NCBI RefSeq assembly: GCF_030644205.1
Contig: NZ_CP128647.1
Location: 1,673,615 to 1,737,614, forward strand
From: Mogibacterium neglectum
GTDB taxonomy: Bacteria > Bacillota > Clostridia > Peptostreptococcales > Anaerovoracaceae
Length of the DNA stretch: 64,000 nucleotides
Reading direction: 5' to 3'
Shown: positions 41,008-50,338 of the stretch, piece by piece
How positions within the stretch are numbered: the first letter of the stretch is position 1
Layout: each line of letters begins with the position of its first letter
Position numbers and translations under genes: made by a program
Notes under the pieces: model-generated
What the model was told of the DNA's origin: nothing
What the model saw: the letters and a program-made list of their open reading frames with translations, nothing else
Databases searched by the model: none

Positions 41008-42942
41008 TTACTTTTCTTCTGCCGGTTTTTTCTCGGCTATAACGACTCTGTTCATTCCAGCCAGATCCTTGATAATCGCGGCTGGCTTATAGTAGTGCGT
41101 TCTCTCCAGTAGGAATGATACAGCTTCGCCCTGATCATACCCTATCTCGAGTGCGAGCACTCCGCCTTCCTTGAGGTGAGCGGAAGCGTTATTTGCAATA
41201 ACCTTATATGCATCAAGACCGTCCTCACCACCGTCTAGCGCAAGCCTTGGCTCGTGATCCTTCACCTCTGGGTCGAGTGTCTCGATAATCTCTGACTTGA
41301 TGTAAGGTGGGTTGCTGACGATTAGGTCGAACTTCTCATCTCCATCAAGCGACGAAAACATGTTGCCGAGTGCAAAGCTTATCCTGTCCAGTACGCCGTT
41401 GATTTCCGCATTCTTTCTGGCGACTTCGAGCGCCTTCTCACTGATATCCGATAGCTTGACACGAGCACCTTGCGATAAGCTTGCAATCGAAATTCCGATT
41501 GCTCCGCTGCCCGCACACAGGTCGAGTATCTTCGGATTCTCTAGTTCCATGCCGCTGATGATGCCCAGTACCTGTTCTACGAGCACTTCCGTGTCGAGCC
41601 TTGGGATGAGAACGTTTTCATTTACACAGAACGGCAGACCCATGAATTCCTGTACCTTTGTGATGTACTGAAGTGGAACTCCCGATGCGCGCTGGTCAAT
41701 TCTCTCTCTATATGCTTCGACATCAGAACTATCGAGCAGCTCTGTGTCTCTCGTTATTATCTCGTTATGTGTAAATCCAGTTACGTAGCAGAATATATCA
41801 TCCGCATCTCCGTTTGGATTGCTGATGCCTGCTTCCCCTAGCTTCGACCTTCCAGCACTAACTAAGTTCTTGACCATCGTCTCGTCCTCGCTGTACCTCT
41901 TATCTTCGAGTTCATCGAAGATGGAATCGAGCTCCTCATCTTGATTTTCCTCATCTAAATCGTCGCTAACATCTTCATCCTGTTTGCTTATTACACCAGA
42001 CTCAAGTTCACCAAGCACAGCCTTAAGTGATGTTATCGCAACTTCAAGCTGCTCTTCGTCTGGCTCTCTAGTTGTTAGCTTCTGCATCATGAGGCCTGGC
42101 CAGCTTAGCACCCTAACGACCGCATTATCACTTCTACCAGCCCACCTAAGGAGCTCATAGCTGAGGCCTGCAATTACTGGCATAAGAAGAAGTCTAGATA
42201 TGATTCGCCATGCTAGATTTGGCCATCCGAGAAATGAGAACAGCACAAGGCTGATAATCATTACGAACATGAGGAAGCTAGTTCCGCAGCGAGGATGAAG
42301 TGTGTAGAACTCCTTGGCATTTGCAGGAGTTAACTCAAGACCATTCTCAAAGCAGTGAATCGACTCATGCTCTGCACCGTGATACTGAAAAAGTCTCTTG
42401 ACGTCGTTCATCTTGGAAATAGCCAGCACATACAGCACGAAAATCAATAGCCTCAGCACACCTTCTGCTAGGTTGAGCAGCACCGTATTCTTGGTCAAGT
42501 GCTTAAGTAAATTCACGCTGTATGTCGGCATGATTACAAACACGACAACCGTGATGAGCAGCGATATCGCAACTGAGATGCCGAGCATGACATTCCACAC
42601 GGTCTTAGGGTTGAACTTTTTCTCCAGCCACTGGTCGAACTTGCTCGAATCTTCTTGTTCCTCTTCAGGCATTGCTTCTTCGAGGATTTCGGATGAGCGC
42701 ATCAGCGTCTTCATTCCTGAAATCAGCGATGAGAAAAAGCTCACCACTCCTCTCACAAATGGTACCTTAGTCACCTTAGACGGTGGCTTGATATCCTCTA
42801 TCTCTAGCTTTATATCGCCATTAGGAAGTCTGACCGAAAGCGACTGTTTGTCTGCGCCGCGCATCATTACGCCTTCCATTACCGCCTGACCGCCAATCTT
42901 GGTCGGCTTAGCGTCCTTGATGAAAATCTTACTATAATCCAT
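41008..42942 (-). CDS. prmC: Fusion of DUF1385 (YqhQ-like) membrane protein and PrmC release-factor methyltransferase
   Basis: 644 residues in one uninterrupted frame. Residues 1-315 are DUF1385 (IGGQAVMEGVMMRG at the start, FQYHGAEHESIHCFENGLEL, HPRCGTSFLMFVM, several membrane helices). Residues about 318-355 are an acidic linker (EDVSDDLDEENQDEELDSIF). Residues about 355-644 are PrmC: PLQYITKVQEFMGLPF, ILDLCAGSGAIGISIA and the catalytic NPPY (544-547) that methylates the GGQ glutamine of release factors. GGAGG 4 bases before MDYSKIF; 21 upstream codons are open without a site. Lies 14 bases after rho. The fusion would tether PrmC to the membrane. Confidence 0.9.
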   Translation of the reverse strand: MDYSKIFIKDAKPTKIGGQAVMEGVMMRGADKQSLSVRLPNGDIKLEIEDIKPPSKVTKVPFVRGVVSFFSSLISGMKTLMRSSEILEEAMPEEEQEDSSKFDQWLEKKFNPKTVWNVMLGISVAISLLITVVVFVIMPTYSVNLLKHLTKNTVLLNLAEGVLRLLIFVLYVLAISKMNDVKRLFQYHGAEHESIHCFENGLELTPANAKEFYTLHPRCGTSFLMFVMIISLVLFSFLGWPNLAWRIISRLLLMPVIAGLSYELLRWAGRSDNAVVRVLSWPGLMMQKLTTREPDEEQLEVAITSLKAVLGELESGVISKQDEDVSDDLDEENQDEELDSIFDELEDKRYSEDETMVKNLVSAGRSKLGEAGISNPNGDADDIFCYVTGFTHNEIITRDTELLDSSDVEAYRERIDQRASGVPLQYITKVQEFMGLPFCVNENVLIPRLDTEVLVEQVLGIISGMELENPKILDLCAGSGAIGISIASLSQGARVKLSDISEKALEVARKNAEINGVLDRISFALGNMFSSLDGDEKFDLIVSNPPYIKSEIIETLDPEVKDHEPRLALDGGEDGLDAYKVIANNASAHLKEGGVLALEIGYDQGEAVSFLLERTHYYKPAAIIKDLAGMNRVVIAEKKPAEEK

Positions 42943-42956
42943 CTTTCCTCCGACTG

Positions 42957-44546
42957 TTAGAAATTCAGCTCCTTGAGCATCACATCTACGAAGTCCTTGT
43001 TGCACTTGGTATGGCTCAGGTTGTCGAGTACCTTCTCCGCGACGTCAGCAGGATTTCCCGCCGACATCTCACGTCTCATCATGTTCATCACGAGATATTC
43101 ATTATCATCTAAGAGAAGCTCTTCCTTCCTCGTGCTAGACTTTGCCAAATCAATTGCAGGGAATATTCTGCGTTCACTGAGCTGTCTGTCGAGGTGAAGC
43201 TCCATGTTACCTGTACCTTTGAATTCCTCATATATTACATCGTCCATCCTGCTCCCCGTATCTACGAGAGCAGTTGCTAGTATCGTTATACTGCCGCCCT
43301 CCTCGAGGTTTCTTGCCGCACCAAAAAATTTCTTTGGAGCATGAAGAGCCCCAGGATCAAGTCCGCCAGATAGCGTTCTTCCCGACGATGGCGTCTCCAT
43401 GTTATATGCGCGCGCGAGCCTGGTGATGCTGTCCAGTAGAATGACTACGTCTTTGCCCTCTTCTGCTAAGCGCTTTGCCCTCTGAATTACCATCTCCGCA
43501 ACCTTTACGTGGTGCGCAGGCAGCTCATCGAATGTCGAATATATTACCTCAGAGCGAGTGAGCGCCCTCTTCATATCCGTAACCTCTTCAGGTCTCTCGT
43601 CTACGAGGAGTACAATCATCTCAATCTCTGGATACTTCTTCTCTATGCTCGCTGCAATCTGCTTGAGCAGAACCGTCTTACCCGCCTTAGGCTGGGCTAC
43701 GATAAGACCACGCTGACCCTTGCCGATAGGTGCGACTAAGTCCATGGCTCTCATCGCCAACTTGATGCTCGTGTCTTCGAGCACGATTTTCTCGTTCGGG
43801 AAAATCGGTGTCAATCTGTCAAAATGAGGTCTTCGCCTCGCGCTAATCGGTGATTCACCGTTCACTTCTTTCACATATAGAAGTGCTCCGAATCTCTCGC
43901 CTTGATTAGGATGCCTCGAGATGCAGCGAATCTTATCGCCAGTTCTGAGGCCGAACCTTCTAATCTGAGTCTGTGATACGTAAATATCCTTCTCAGATGT
44001 TAGGAAGTTGTTAAATCTCAGGAAGCCAAATCCCGCTTCTGCGATTTCTAGGATCCCCTCGACCTCTGGGCGGTCCTGTTCATTGCTTCTCTCTTCAGAA
44101 TCCTCTGTATCTTCAGCATCTGTGCTACCATGAATTTCTTCAGGCTTATTTTCTTCATTATCTAGCGCTTCTTCTTTACTTACTGCAAAAGCTTCGCTTA
44201 TAACTGGAGTATCTACAGAATCACTTATCTCTTTGATTTCATCATTTTCCACAGCTATAGCCTCTTCAGCGGCTTCGGTCTTTTTGATTTTTGCTGCCAC
44301 TTTCTTGGTTCTAGTAGCTTTAGCTAGGGTTGCTTTTGTCACTGCTTCGCTCGCCTTTGATCTAGCCCTTTTGGCTGTAGTTGTACCCATTTTGGTTTCT
44401 GATGCCTTTGTGGTCTTTGCAGATTCCGCTTTCTTTGTTGTTTTCGTATCTACAGTAGTTTCTGCTTTCTTCATTGCTTTTGTTGTCTTTTTAGCTTTCG
44501 TAGCTCCTGTTGACTCCATAACTGTGCTTTTCTTTTCCTTTTCCAT
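42957..44546 (-). CDS. rho: Transcription termination factor Rho
   Basis: Hexameric RNA-dependent ATPase. 529 residues: a low-complexity Lys/Ala/Thr-rich extension (1-95, [20 protein letters not shown]) turning acidic (95-150), then the RNA-binding cold-shock domain ([20 protein letters not shown]), Walker A AQPKAGKT (about 283-290), Walker [17 protein letters not shown] and the Q/R-loop region [20 protein letters not shown]. The long basic N-terminus is typical of clostridial and actinobacterial Rho. GGGAGG before the ATG. Confidence 0.96.
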   Translation of the reverse strand: MEKEKKSTVMESTGATKAKKTTKAMKKAETTVDTKTTKKAESAKTTKASETKMGTTTAKRARSKASEAVTKATLAKATRTKKVAAKIKKTEAAEEAIAVENDEIKEISDSVDTPVISEAFAVSKEEALDNEENKPEEIHGSTDAEDTEDSEERSNEQDRPEVEGILEIAEAGFGFLRFNNFLTSEKDIYVSQTQIRRFGLRTGDKIRCISRHPNQGERFGALLYVKEVNGESPISARRRPHFDRLTPIFPNEKIVLEDTSIKLAMRAMDLVAPIGKGQRGLIVAQPKAGKTVLLKQIAASIEKKYPEIEMIVLLVDERPEEVTDMKRALTRSEVIYSTFDELPAHHVKVAEMVIQRAKRLAEEGKDVVILLDSITRLARAYNMETPSSGRTLSGGLDPGALHAPKKFFGAARNLEEGGSITILATALVDTGSRMDDVIYEEFKGTGNMELHLDRQLSERRIFPAIDLAKSSTRKEELLLDDNEYLVMNMMRREMSAGNPADVAEKVLDNLSHTKCNKDFVDVMLKELNF

Positions 44547-44560
44547 TGTTCCTCCCGGAC

Positions 44561-46654
44561 TTATAGCTCCTCGTTGCCACCTATAGTTGATAGGATTGTC
44601 TCATCTTTGGAGTCAATCTGGCTTACTCGTAGCTTCTTGACGTCCTTTTGGTCGATTTTCTCACTTAGTCCAAGTAATGTCGGACTTAGATATACAGTCT
44701 TAAGCACCTTTCCGTTTAGGCTGACTGTACTGTGCTCTGTGAAATTCTGTCCTTTTATGTAGTATTTCTTACCGATTGAGATTATGCCATCAATCTTAAT
44801 TTTCTTGTATCCCATGCGCATCTTTGTCCGCTTATATGGGTTCTTACCGCCAAATACATAGTTCTTGCCATATAGCATGTCATAAGCGAGCGCTTTCAGG
44901 TTCTTATTGTAGTCCTTAGAGTTCTTATCTGCAGTCTGCTCGTAATCAAAGATTACGCCCTGATGACCCAGTCCAACATTCTTAAGGATATCGGCAGTAA
45001 CCTCGTATGAGGTGATATCCTTGTCATTCTTTTTAAGACCAATATTATCCCATATTACATATCTAGTCTGGTAGAGGTCACCTGTGCCGTATTCAGATTC
45101 CTTGATATCAAGCGCAGGGATGTGGTCTCCATAGATTAGCACGACGGTAGGCTCGCCAGATTCTTCTATCTTCTTGAGCAAGTCTCCTGTAAATTCATCC
45201 ATTTCATGAAGTTCATTTACATAATACTCGTACTTCCACTTAGTAGCTTCATCCTTTGCAGTTACCGTTGTATATGGATCCTTGAATACACGCTCTGTCG
45301 GATATGCACCATGTCCTTGCACAGAGATAATATGTAGCAAATCCCTCGTATCTGACTTTGTAATTATATTCATGATATCGTCGGTCATGACCTTATCCTT
45401 AGCCCACCCAGTTGGCGTTTTGACAATGTTATTCATGTATTCGAGTGATGTAAAGTTATCAAATCCGAGCGATGCATATACCTCATTACGGTTATAGAAT
45501 AATGCTCTGTGGTCGTGCATTGCATGTGTATTATAACCATGACTCTTTAGTACATATCCGAGGCTCTCGAGAGATTGTTCACGAAGCTTACCCTTATATG
45601 GATATTCTCCTGGTCCAAAGAATCTAGAGCTGATACCAGTTAATACCTCAAACTCCGTGTTAGCCGTTCCAGCTCCGCATGCCGGAACCTTAAACCAGCC
45701 TGTAGAATAGTTTTTCATTAGATTTGTGAAATTTGGGGTTGGGTCATTTGAAACCTTGATATTTTTGTAATCCTGCGCATAAGAGAATGATTCTAGTTGC
45801 AAAATGATGATATTAGGATATTTCTTTGCATCGTTTTTCTGCACAAGAGTGGTATTTGTCCCATTCTTGGTGTAATTTTCGAGAATTGATTGTATTTCTT
45901 TCTTCGAGTAATGGTTAGGCTTTTTAATTCCTTTATTTACAGAGGTGTTTAAGAAACAGTACGCAAATCCGTAATCTCTATACGCATAGTTGAGGTTTCC
46001 GAAGAATGTGCTGAGCGCCTTAGTCTCAATAAGACCGAGCGTACTGCCAAAACATGTTGCAATTGCGACAACAATTATCCCTAGTTCCTTCTTGTAATTT
46101 AGATTAGTCCACTTGTAGCAATTTATGTAATAAAGTACAACTATGAGTAGTGCAACACCAATGATTGCAGCACCTAGAGTAATCTGTGCCTTTGAATAAT
46201 ATGTGGTGAGCAGTGAGAAGCCGTCCTTTGTGTTTTGCAAGTCATAAAGTGTGAAAGGGGTCATTCGCTTGAGCAGGATGACGCCGTTGACAGTTCCTAG
46301 AATCCCCCATACTGTGCATAGTATTAGGAATGCAAAGCCTCGCTTCCTGAACATTAGTGCAAGGCACATCGTCGCGAATATGATCAAACAGTTATATAAG
46401 AAAATGATTGGGTGCTTGAATAAAAACATAGCGCCATCTAAGACTCCGCTCGTAATTCGTGCAAATGTCTCGATGTATAGGTTCATCAAAATTGACGCAA
46501 TCGCAAGCTTTAAAATGAACTTTCTATCATGCAGTTTTCCGTCATTTAATTTCGGTACCTTCTTTGGAAATCTCGCACGGTACTTGTCGTGCACCTTATG
46601 TGCGCCACCCCTTATCTTTGCCAGAACCCCTCTACAGAAATTCTTAACTTTCAT
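44561..46654 (-). CDS. LTA synthase family protein (membrane sulfatase fold)
   Basis: Polymerises glycerol phosphate from phosphatidylglycerol or a related membrane glycan. 697 residues: five N-terminal membrane helices (about 45-245) and an extracellular alkaline-phosphatase-like domain (about 280-600): NIIILQLESFSYAQD (metal Glu), catalytic Thr near 329 in CGAGTANTEFEVLTG, YNTHAMHDHRALFYNR, VSVQGHGAYPT-like ISVQGHGAYPTERVF and VLIYGDHIPALD. A C-terminal beta-rich extension of about 90 residues follows. GGAAGGAG ahead of the ATG; 6 bases after ksgA. Substrate (LTA or another polymer) is not fixed by the sequence. Confidence 0.88.
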   Translation of the reverse strand: MKVKNFCRGVLAKIRGGAHKVHDKYRARFPKKVPKLNDGKLHDRKFILKLAIASILMNLYIETFARITSGVLDGAMFLFKHPIIFLYNCLIIFATMCLALMFRKRGFAFLILCTVWGILGTVNGVILLKRMTPFTLYDLQNTKDGFSLLTTYYSKAQITLGAAIIGVALLIVVLYYINCYKWTNLNYKKELGIIVVAIATCFGSTLGLIETKALSTFFGNLNYAYRDYGFAYCFLNTSVNKGIKKPNHYSKKEIQSILENYTKNGTNTTLVQKNDAKKYPNIIILQLESFSYAQDYKNIKVSNDPTPNFTNLMKNYSTGWFKVPACGAGTANTEFEVLTGISSRFFGPGEYPYKGKLREQSLESLGYVLKSHGYNTHAMHDHRALFYNRNEVYASLGFDNFTSLEYMNNIVKTPTGWAKDKVMTDDIMNIITKSDTRDLLHIISVQGHGAYPTERVFKDPYTTVTAKDEATKWKYEYYVNELHEMDEFTGDLLKKIEESGEPTVVLIYGDHIPALDIKESEYGTGDLYQTRYVIWDNIGLKKNDKDITSYEVTADILKNVGLGHQGVIFDYEQTADKNSKDYNKNLKALAYDMLYGKNYVFGGKNPYKRTKMRMGYKKIKIDGIISIGKKYYIKGQNFTEHSTVSLNGKVLKTVYLSPTLLGLSEKIDQKDVKKLRVSQIDSKDETILSTIGGNEEL

Positions 46655-46660
46655 ATTAAG

Positions 46661-47536
46661 TTACTCCTTCCAAATGGAATTGGATAATTCCGCAAATTCT
46701 TCCATCGTTAGCGTTTCCGCCCTGCGCGATGGATCTATATTAGCACTCTCAAGTGCACACTTTATGACATCTTTGTCAACGTCATCTAGTGCTTGCAGGG
46801 AATTTAAAAGAGTCTTGCGTCTCATCGAAAAACCTGCTTTTATGCACCTAAAGAAGTTGTTATCATCGTTAACCTGAACCGCTAACTCATCTCTCATGTT
46901 GAGCCTAAGCACCACCGAATCCACTTTTGGCACTGGATAGAATGATTCTCGTGAAACATCGCAAATCTTATCCACTGTGCACCTATAGTGAACCGCATAT
47001 GTAATCGCGCCAGCTAGCTTGGTTCCTGGCTCGGCTGCAATCCTATCACCGACTTCCTTCTGCATCATAACCGTGAGGCTCTCAAATCCCGCATTCGCCT
47101 CAATCAGCTTAGTGATTATTGGCGTCGTTATATAGTACGGTAGGTTCCCGACTATCCTAGTCTTAGTAAGTCCGCGAGCTCTCATATTTTCGTTCACAAC
47201 TGATTTGATATCAACTTTTAGAATATCCTCGTGGATAATCTCAAAATTATCGTGTAGCGCAAACTTGGTTCGCAAGATAGGGATTAGCCTATCATCAAGC
47301 TCTATTGCGATTACGTAGCCAGCAGCCTCTATGAGCTCTGTTGTAAGTGCACCTTCTCCCGGCCCAATTTCAACAACTAAAGTCTGTTCATCTATTTCAC
47401 TACCCTCTACTATTTCATCTATTATATTTTGGTCATTTAGGAAGTTCTGCCCGAGGCTCTTCGCGTGCTTGAACCCATGCGGAACTCGTCCGCTACTAGC
47501 ATTATGCTTCCCTTTGTGTTTTGCTTTATTTCCCAA
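46661..47536 (-). CDS. ksgA: 16S rRNA (adenine1518/1519-N6)-dimethyltransferase
   Basis: Dimethylates two adjacent adenines near the 3' end of 16S rRNA; loss gives kasugamycin resistance. 291 residues: AKSLGQNFLNDQNIID, SAM motif VVEIGPGEGALTTEL, catalytic NLPYYITTPII. The annotated start is TTG with no good ribosome binding site, and the basic first 20 residues (NKAKHKGKHNASSGRVPHGF) are unusual, so the exact start is uncertain. Follows rnmV, the usual order. Confidence 0.95.
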   Translation of the reverse strand: MGNKAKHKGKHNASSGRVPHGFKHAKSLGQNFLNDQNIIDEIVEGSEIDEQTLVVEIGPGEGALTTELIEAAGYVIAIELDDRLIPILRTKFALHDNFEIIHEDILKVDIKSVVNENMRARGLTKTRIVGNLPYYITTPIITKLIEANAGFESLTVMMQKEVGDRIAAEPGTKLAGAITYAVHYRCTVDKICDVSRESFYPVPKVDSVVLRLNMRDELAVQVNDDNNFFRCIKAGFSMRRKTLLNSLQALDDVDKDVIKCALESANIDPSRRAETLTMEEFAELSNSIWKE

Positions 47537-47559
47537 TTTTTTCTCGCTATTTCTCAGTT

Positions 47560-48132
47560 TTATACTTTAGAATTCAAATTCTTTCTTTGACCTTTATGAG
47601 CGTTGCTTCGAGATCCTGTATAGATATCCCAAACCCATTCAGCTTCTTTAAATCCGAGCTCTGCTCCCACATGCTCTCGAAGTACTGCAGCCTTTTGCCC
47701 TCCTATGAGCTCTAGTTTGTTAAGATCATGCATAGATATATTCTCTTGTTTGGCACTCTCGGTTATACCATGAACTTTAGTTAACGCCAGCCTGATAGCA
47801 TCTGGTGCAGCATTCTCGACTCCAATATCGTCATCTTTAATAGCCTCTGATTTAGGCAAATATGCGTGGAGTGCTTTCGTAAATTTTGCCATTAACTTTC
47901 GCCTTATCTCCTCGCCAGAATAGTCAGGATCAGTCAGGATAATGATACCTTTCTCCTCATAGGCTTTCTCGATTAGCCCCCATGTCTCACTCGTTATCCC
48001 AAATCCATGCGTTGCAATAATTAGCGCATCACAGGCTTTTGCTACGGCATCGATATCGTCACGACCTTCTACGACTATCACTTCGTTTATGCTAAGCTTA
48101 TCCTCTTTTCCCGAATTATTTGTCTTTTGCAT
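47560..48132 (-). CDS. rnmV: Ribonuclease M5 (5S rRNA maturase)
   Basis: Toprim nuclease that trims the 5S rRNA precursor. About 190 residues from MQKTNNSGKEDKL; Toprim glutamate in VIVVEGRDDIDAV and the DxD in ILTDPDYSGEEIRRKL. AAGGATAAGG precedes this ATG, which overlaps the end of the divIC-like gene by 17 bases; a longer frame (18 codons) lacks a site. Operon neighbour ksgA is standard. Confidence 0.93.
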   Translation of the reverse strand: MQKTNNSGKEDKLSINEVIVVEGRDDIDAVAKACDALIIATHGFGITSETWGLIEKAYEEKGIIILTDPDYSGEEIRRKLMAKFTKALHAYLPKSEAIKDDDIGVENAAPDAIRLALTKVHGITESAKQENISMHDLNKLELIGGQKAAVLREHVGAELGFKEAEWVWDIYTGSRSNAHKGQRKNLNSKV

Positions 48133-48541
48133 TATCCTTATCCTTTTCGTTAGGAAATACAAATAGGATTTCATCTGGGTTAACAAGCCTTAGCTGCTTT
48201 CTAGCCTGTTCCTCTATATACTCCTTGCTGTTTACATTCCTAAGCTCAATTTTGAGTTCTTTTCTCTGCTCTATAAGCTCTTTCTGCTTATTCTTAAGCC
48301 TTCTGTTCTCTAGTTCGAGCTTGACGATGTTACGAACCGACGCTGCAAGCAACAGCAAAACTACAGCCGCAATTATCAAATTACGCCTGTTTGCAGGTTT
48401 TGAAAAAATTCCTCTTGAGCTCGATCTCTGCTTTCTTTGTTTTTTCCTAGTTTCTAGCCTAGTTTCTCTGCTTTCAGCTGAGACCGTGGTCACCCTCTCG
48501 GATGACCTCATCTCTCTGTTCTTCTTTTTGCTTTTGCTCAT
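48116..48541 (-). CDS. Septum formation initiator (FtsB/DivIC family)
   Basis: 141 residues: long basic cytoplasmic N-terminus (1-52), one membrane helix (53-70, NLIIAAVVLLLLAASV), and an extracytoplasmic coiled coil (72-115, ENRRLKNKQKELIEQRKELK) with the conserved end KEYIEEQARKQLRLVNPDEI. The family recruits late division proteins. Ribosome binding site weak. Downstream of the M23 peptidase gene by about 20 bases. Confidence 0.85.
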   Translation of the reverse strand: MSKSKKKNREMRSSERVTTVSAESRETRLETRKKQRKQRSSSRGIFSKPANRRNLIIAAVVLLLLAASVRNIVKLELENRRLKNKQKELIEQRKELKIELRNVNSKEYIEEQARKQLRLVNPDEILFVFPNEKDKDNAKDK

Positions 48542-48562
48542 TAAAATCCGTCGTCCCCATAA

Positions 48563-50338
48563 TTAGAATATGTAGCTCCATGGGTCCACTGCCTTTCCTC
48601 CAACATGAACCTCGAAGTGGAGGTGGGCTCCAGTGCTTCGACCCGTATTTCCTACGGCTGCAATCACTTGTTCCTTATACACCTTATCACCTACACTTAC
48701 ATTTATCTTACTGCAGTGTCCATAGAGTGTTTCCTGCCCGTTATCATGCTTGATAATTACACAGTTTCCATAGCCGCCAAATGTGCCTGCCTTCGTGATA
48801 GTTCCTCCATCAGCAGCGTAAATAGGTGTTCCTGTTGGGCAAGAGAAGTCTAGTCCTTCATGCATTCTTCCCCATCTGCTTCCGAACTTTCCGTTGCTGT
48901 TGATAACGTAACTGTTCTTGATAGGCACTGCATACGAACCACTCGATGCGGTTTTAGGTTTATCGTTGATTCCAACCTTAACAATCTTCTTAACTGGCTT
49001 AATAACTACTTCTTTGCTCTTAATATTTCTCTTTACTTCCTTACCGTTTACTTTCGTTATTGTTCCGCTGATTATCTGTCTTCCATCAACACCTTCCTGT
49101 GCAACTAGCGACTCGCCCTTGTAGAGATCTTTAGTCTCCTGTTTCTCTGTTTCATATGGGATTTTCTCTGACATCTTTCCAGTTTCAACGGTTCTAACTT
49201 CGAGTGGCGAAACCTTCTTTTTCATGTTTACAAGGTCTCCCGATTTTAACAAGTTCACAGATTGCTCGCTGTTCTTGCCACTCATATCCTTGACATTTAC
49301 ATCATATTTCCTAGCGACGCTGTTAATACTTTCGCCATCCTTTATGATGTGGCTCATATTTATTTTTCCGCCGTGAAGGAGCTGCTCCGAAGCCTGCTTT
49401 TTACTCTGAACACTAGTAAGCATCACATCTAGCTGCTTAACCTCAACCTTCTTAGCAAACTTAATCTGTTCAAGCTTCATGCCCTTTGCAGTTTTTTTAT
49501 AGTGAGCAAGCGTTTCCTTAACCAAAGAATCTGCTGTTCCCCTAGTCTCCACGACAGTCAGCAGCTTGCCATCCTGATAGACGCCATAAGCAGATACCTC
49601 AATGTCCGTCATATAGGTCAGCTTATTCATAACAGTGTCCGCGTCATCTAAATCCTTTTCTGCTGCAGAAACCTTCCTAAATGTCACATTGTTTCCAGCG
49701 ATAAACTTGATGCGCGCACCGTTGTTATTCGACGACATATGGTCTCCAGCAACATCTAAAAGACCAACAACACTATCCTCAGATTTTACATACCCGAGCA
49801 CACGTCCGTTATATGCATATTCATAAACTGTGTAATGTTGCATAGTCAGTAATACGCCGCAAACCATGATAATTAAGGCAAACAGACCGCTCACCATCTT
49901 TGCACCACTTCCTTTATACCTTACACGCATGTCATGATATTCTGTGGCTAGGCTGTATCCACAGCCTATAAAGAATCTGTCAGAAGCATCTTGAATCCTG
50001 TCATGCAGGTAAATAGGTGCAGCCGCTACCGTAGCTATCGCAGCTCCCATTTTATTCCATACGGTAGGCCCCTTTTCTGCTCTTTTTGCTTTTTTGACAG
50101 CTCTAGCCTCACTTTTCTTCTGTTCTATTGCCCTAACCTTATCCTGCTTAGCTTGTTTCTTCGCTTTCTTGGCAGCTTTGGCTTTCTCCTTCTTGGCTTC
50201 TTTCGCCTGCTTACTAGCAGCTTTCTGTGCTGCCTTCCTCTCTGTCTTAGACGGAGCCTTCTGCTTTTTCTCCATGTTCTCTATATTCTGTAAGTTATTA
50301 TCTTTATTATCTACTTTATTTGCCTGTCTTTGTTCCAT
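48563..50338 (-). CDS. Membrane-anchored M23 peptidase with LysM and G5 domains
   Basis: 591 residues. Long Lys/Ala/Glu-rich cytoplasmic N-terminus (1-95), one membrane helix about 150-170 (GLFALIIMVCGVLLTM), LysM about 330-370 (GESINSVARKYDVNVKDMSG), G5 domain about 375-450 (IPYETEKQETKDLYKGESLV ... GTITKVNGKEVKRN), and M23 metallopeptidase about 470-591 with zinc ligands in GRMHEGLDF and AHLHFEVHV. The intact ligands suggest an active cell-wall endopeptidase. Overlaps the end of the DnaD-like gene by 28 bases. Confidence 0.9.
   Translation of the reverse strand: MEQRQANKVDNKDNNLQNIENMEKKQKAPSKTERKAAQKAASKQAKEAKKEKAKAAKKAKKQAKQDKVRAIEQKKSEARAVKKAKRAEKGPTVWNKMGAAIATVAAAPIYLHDRIQDASDRFFIGCGYSLATEYHDMRVRYKGSGAKMVSGLFALIIMVCGVLLTMQHYTVYEYAYNGRVLGYVKSEDSVVGLLDVAGDHMSSNNNGARIKFIAGNNVTFRKVSAAEKDLDDADTVMNKLTYMTDIEVSAYGVYQDGKLLTVVETRGTADSLVKETLAHYKKTAKGMKLEQIKFAKKVEVKQLDVMLTSVQSKKQASEQLLHGGKINMSHIIKDGESINSVARKYDVNVKDMSGKNSEQSVNLLKSGDLVNMKKKVSPLEVRTVETGKMSEKIPYETEKQETKDLYKGESLVAQEGVDGRQIISGTITKVNGKEVKRNIKSKEVVIKPVKKIVKVGINDKPKTASSGSYAVPIKNSYVINSNGKFGSRWGRMHEGLDFSCPTGTPIYAADGGTITKAGTFGGYGNCVIIKHDNGQETLYGHCSKINVSVGDKVYKEQVIAAVGNTGRSTGAHLHFEVHVGGKAVDPWSYIF

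Noticed and set aside
48120-48566. 148-codon plus-strand frame
   Set aside because: Exactly antisense to the divIC-like gene; low-complexity Ser/Leu.
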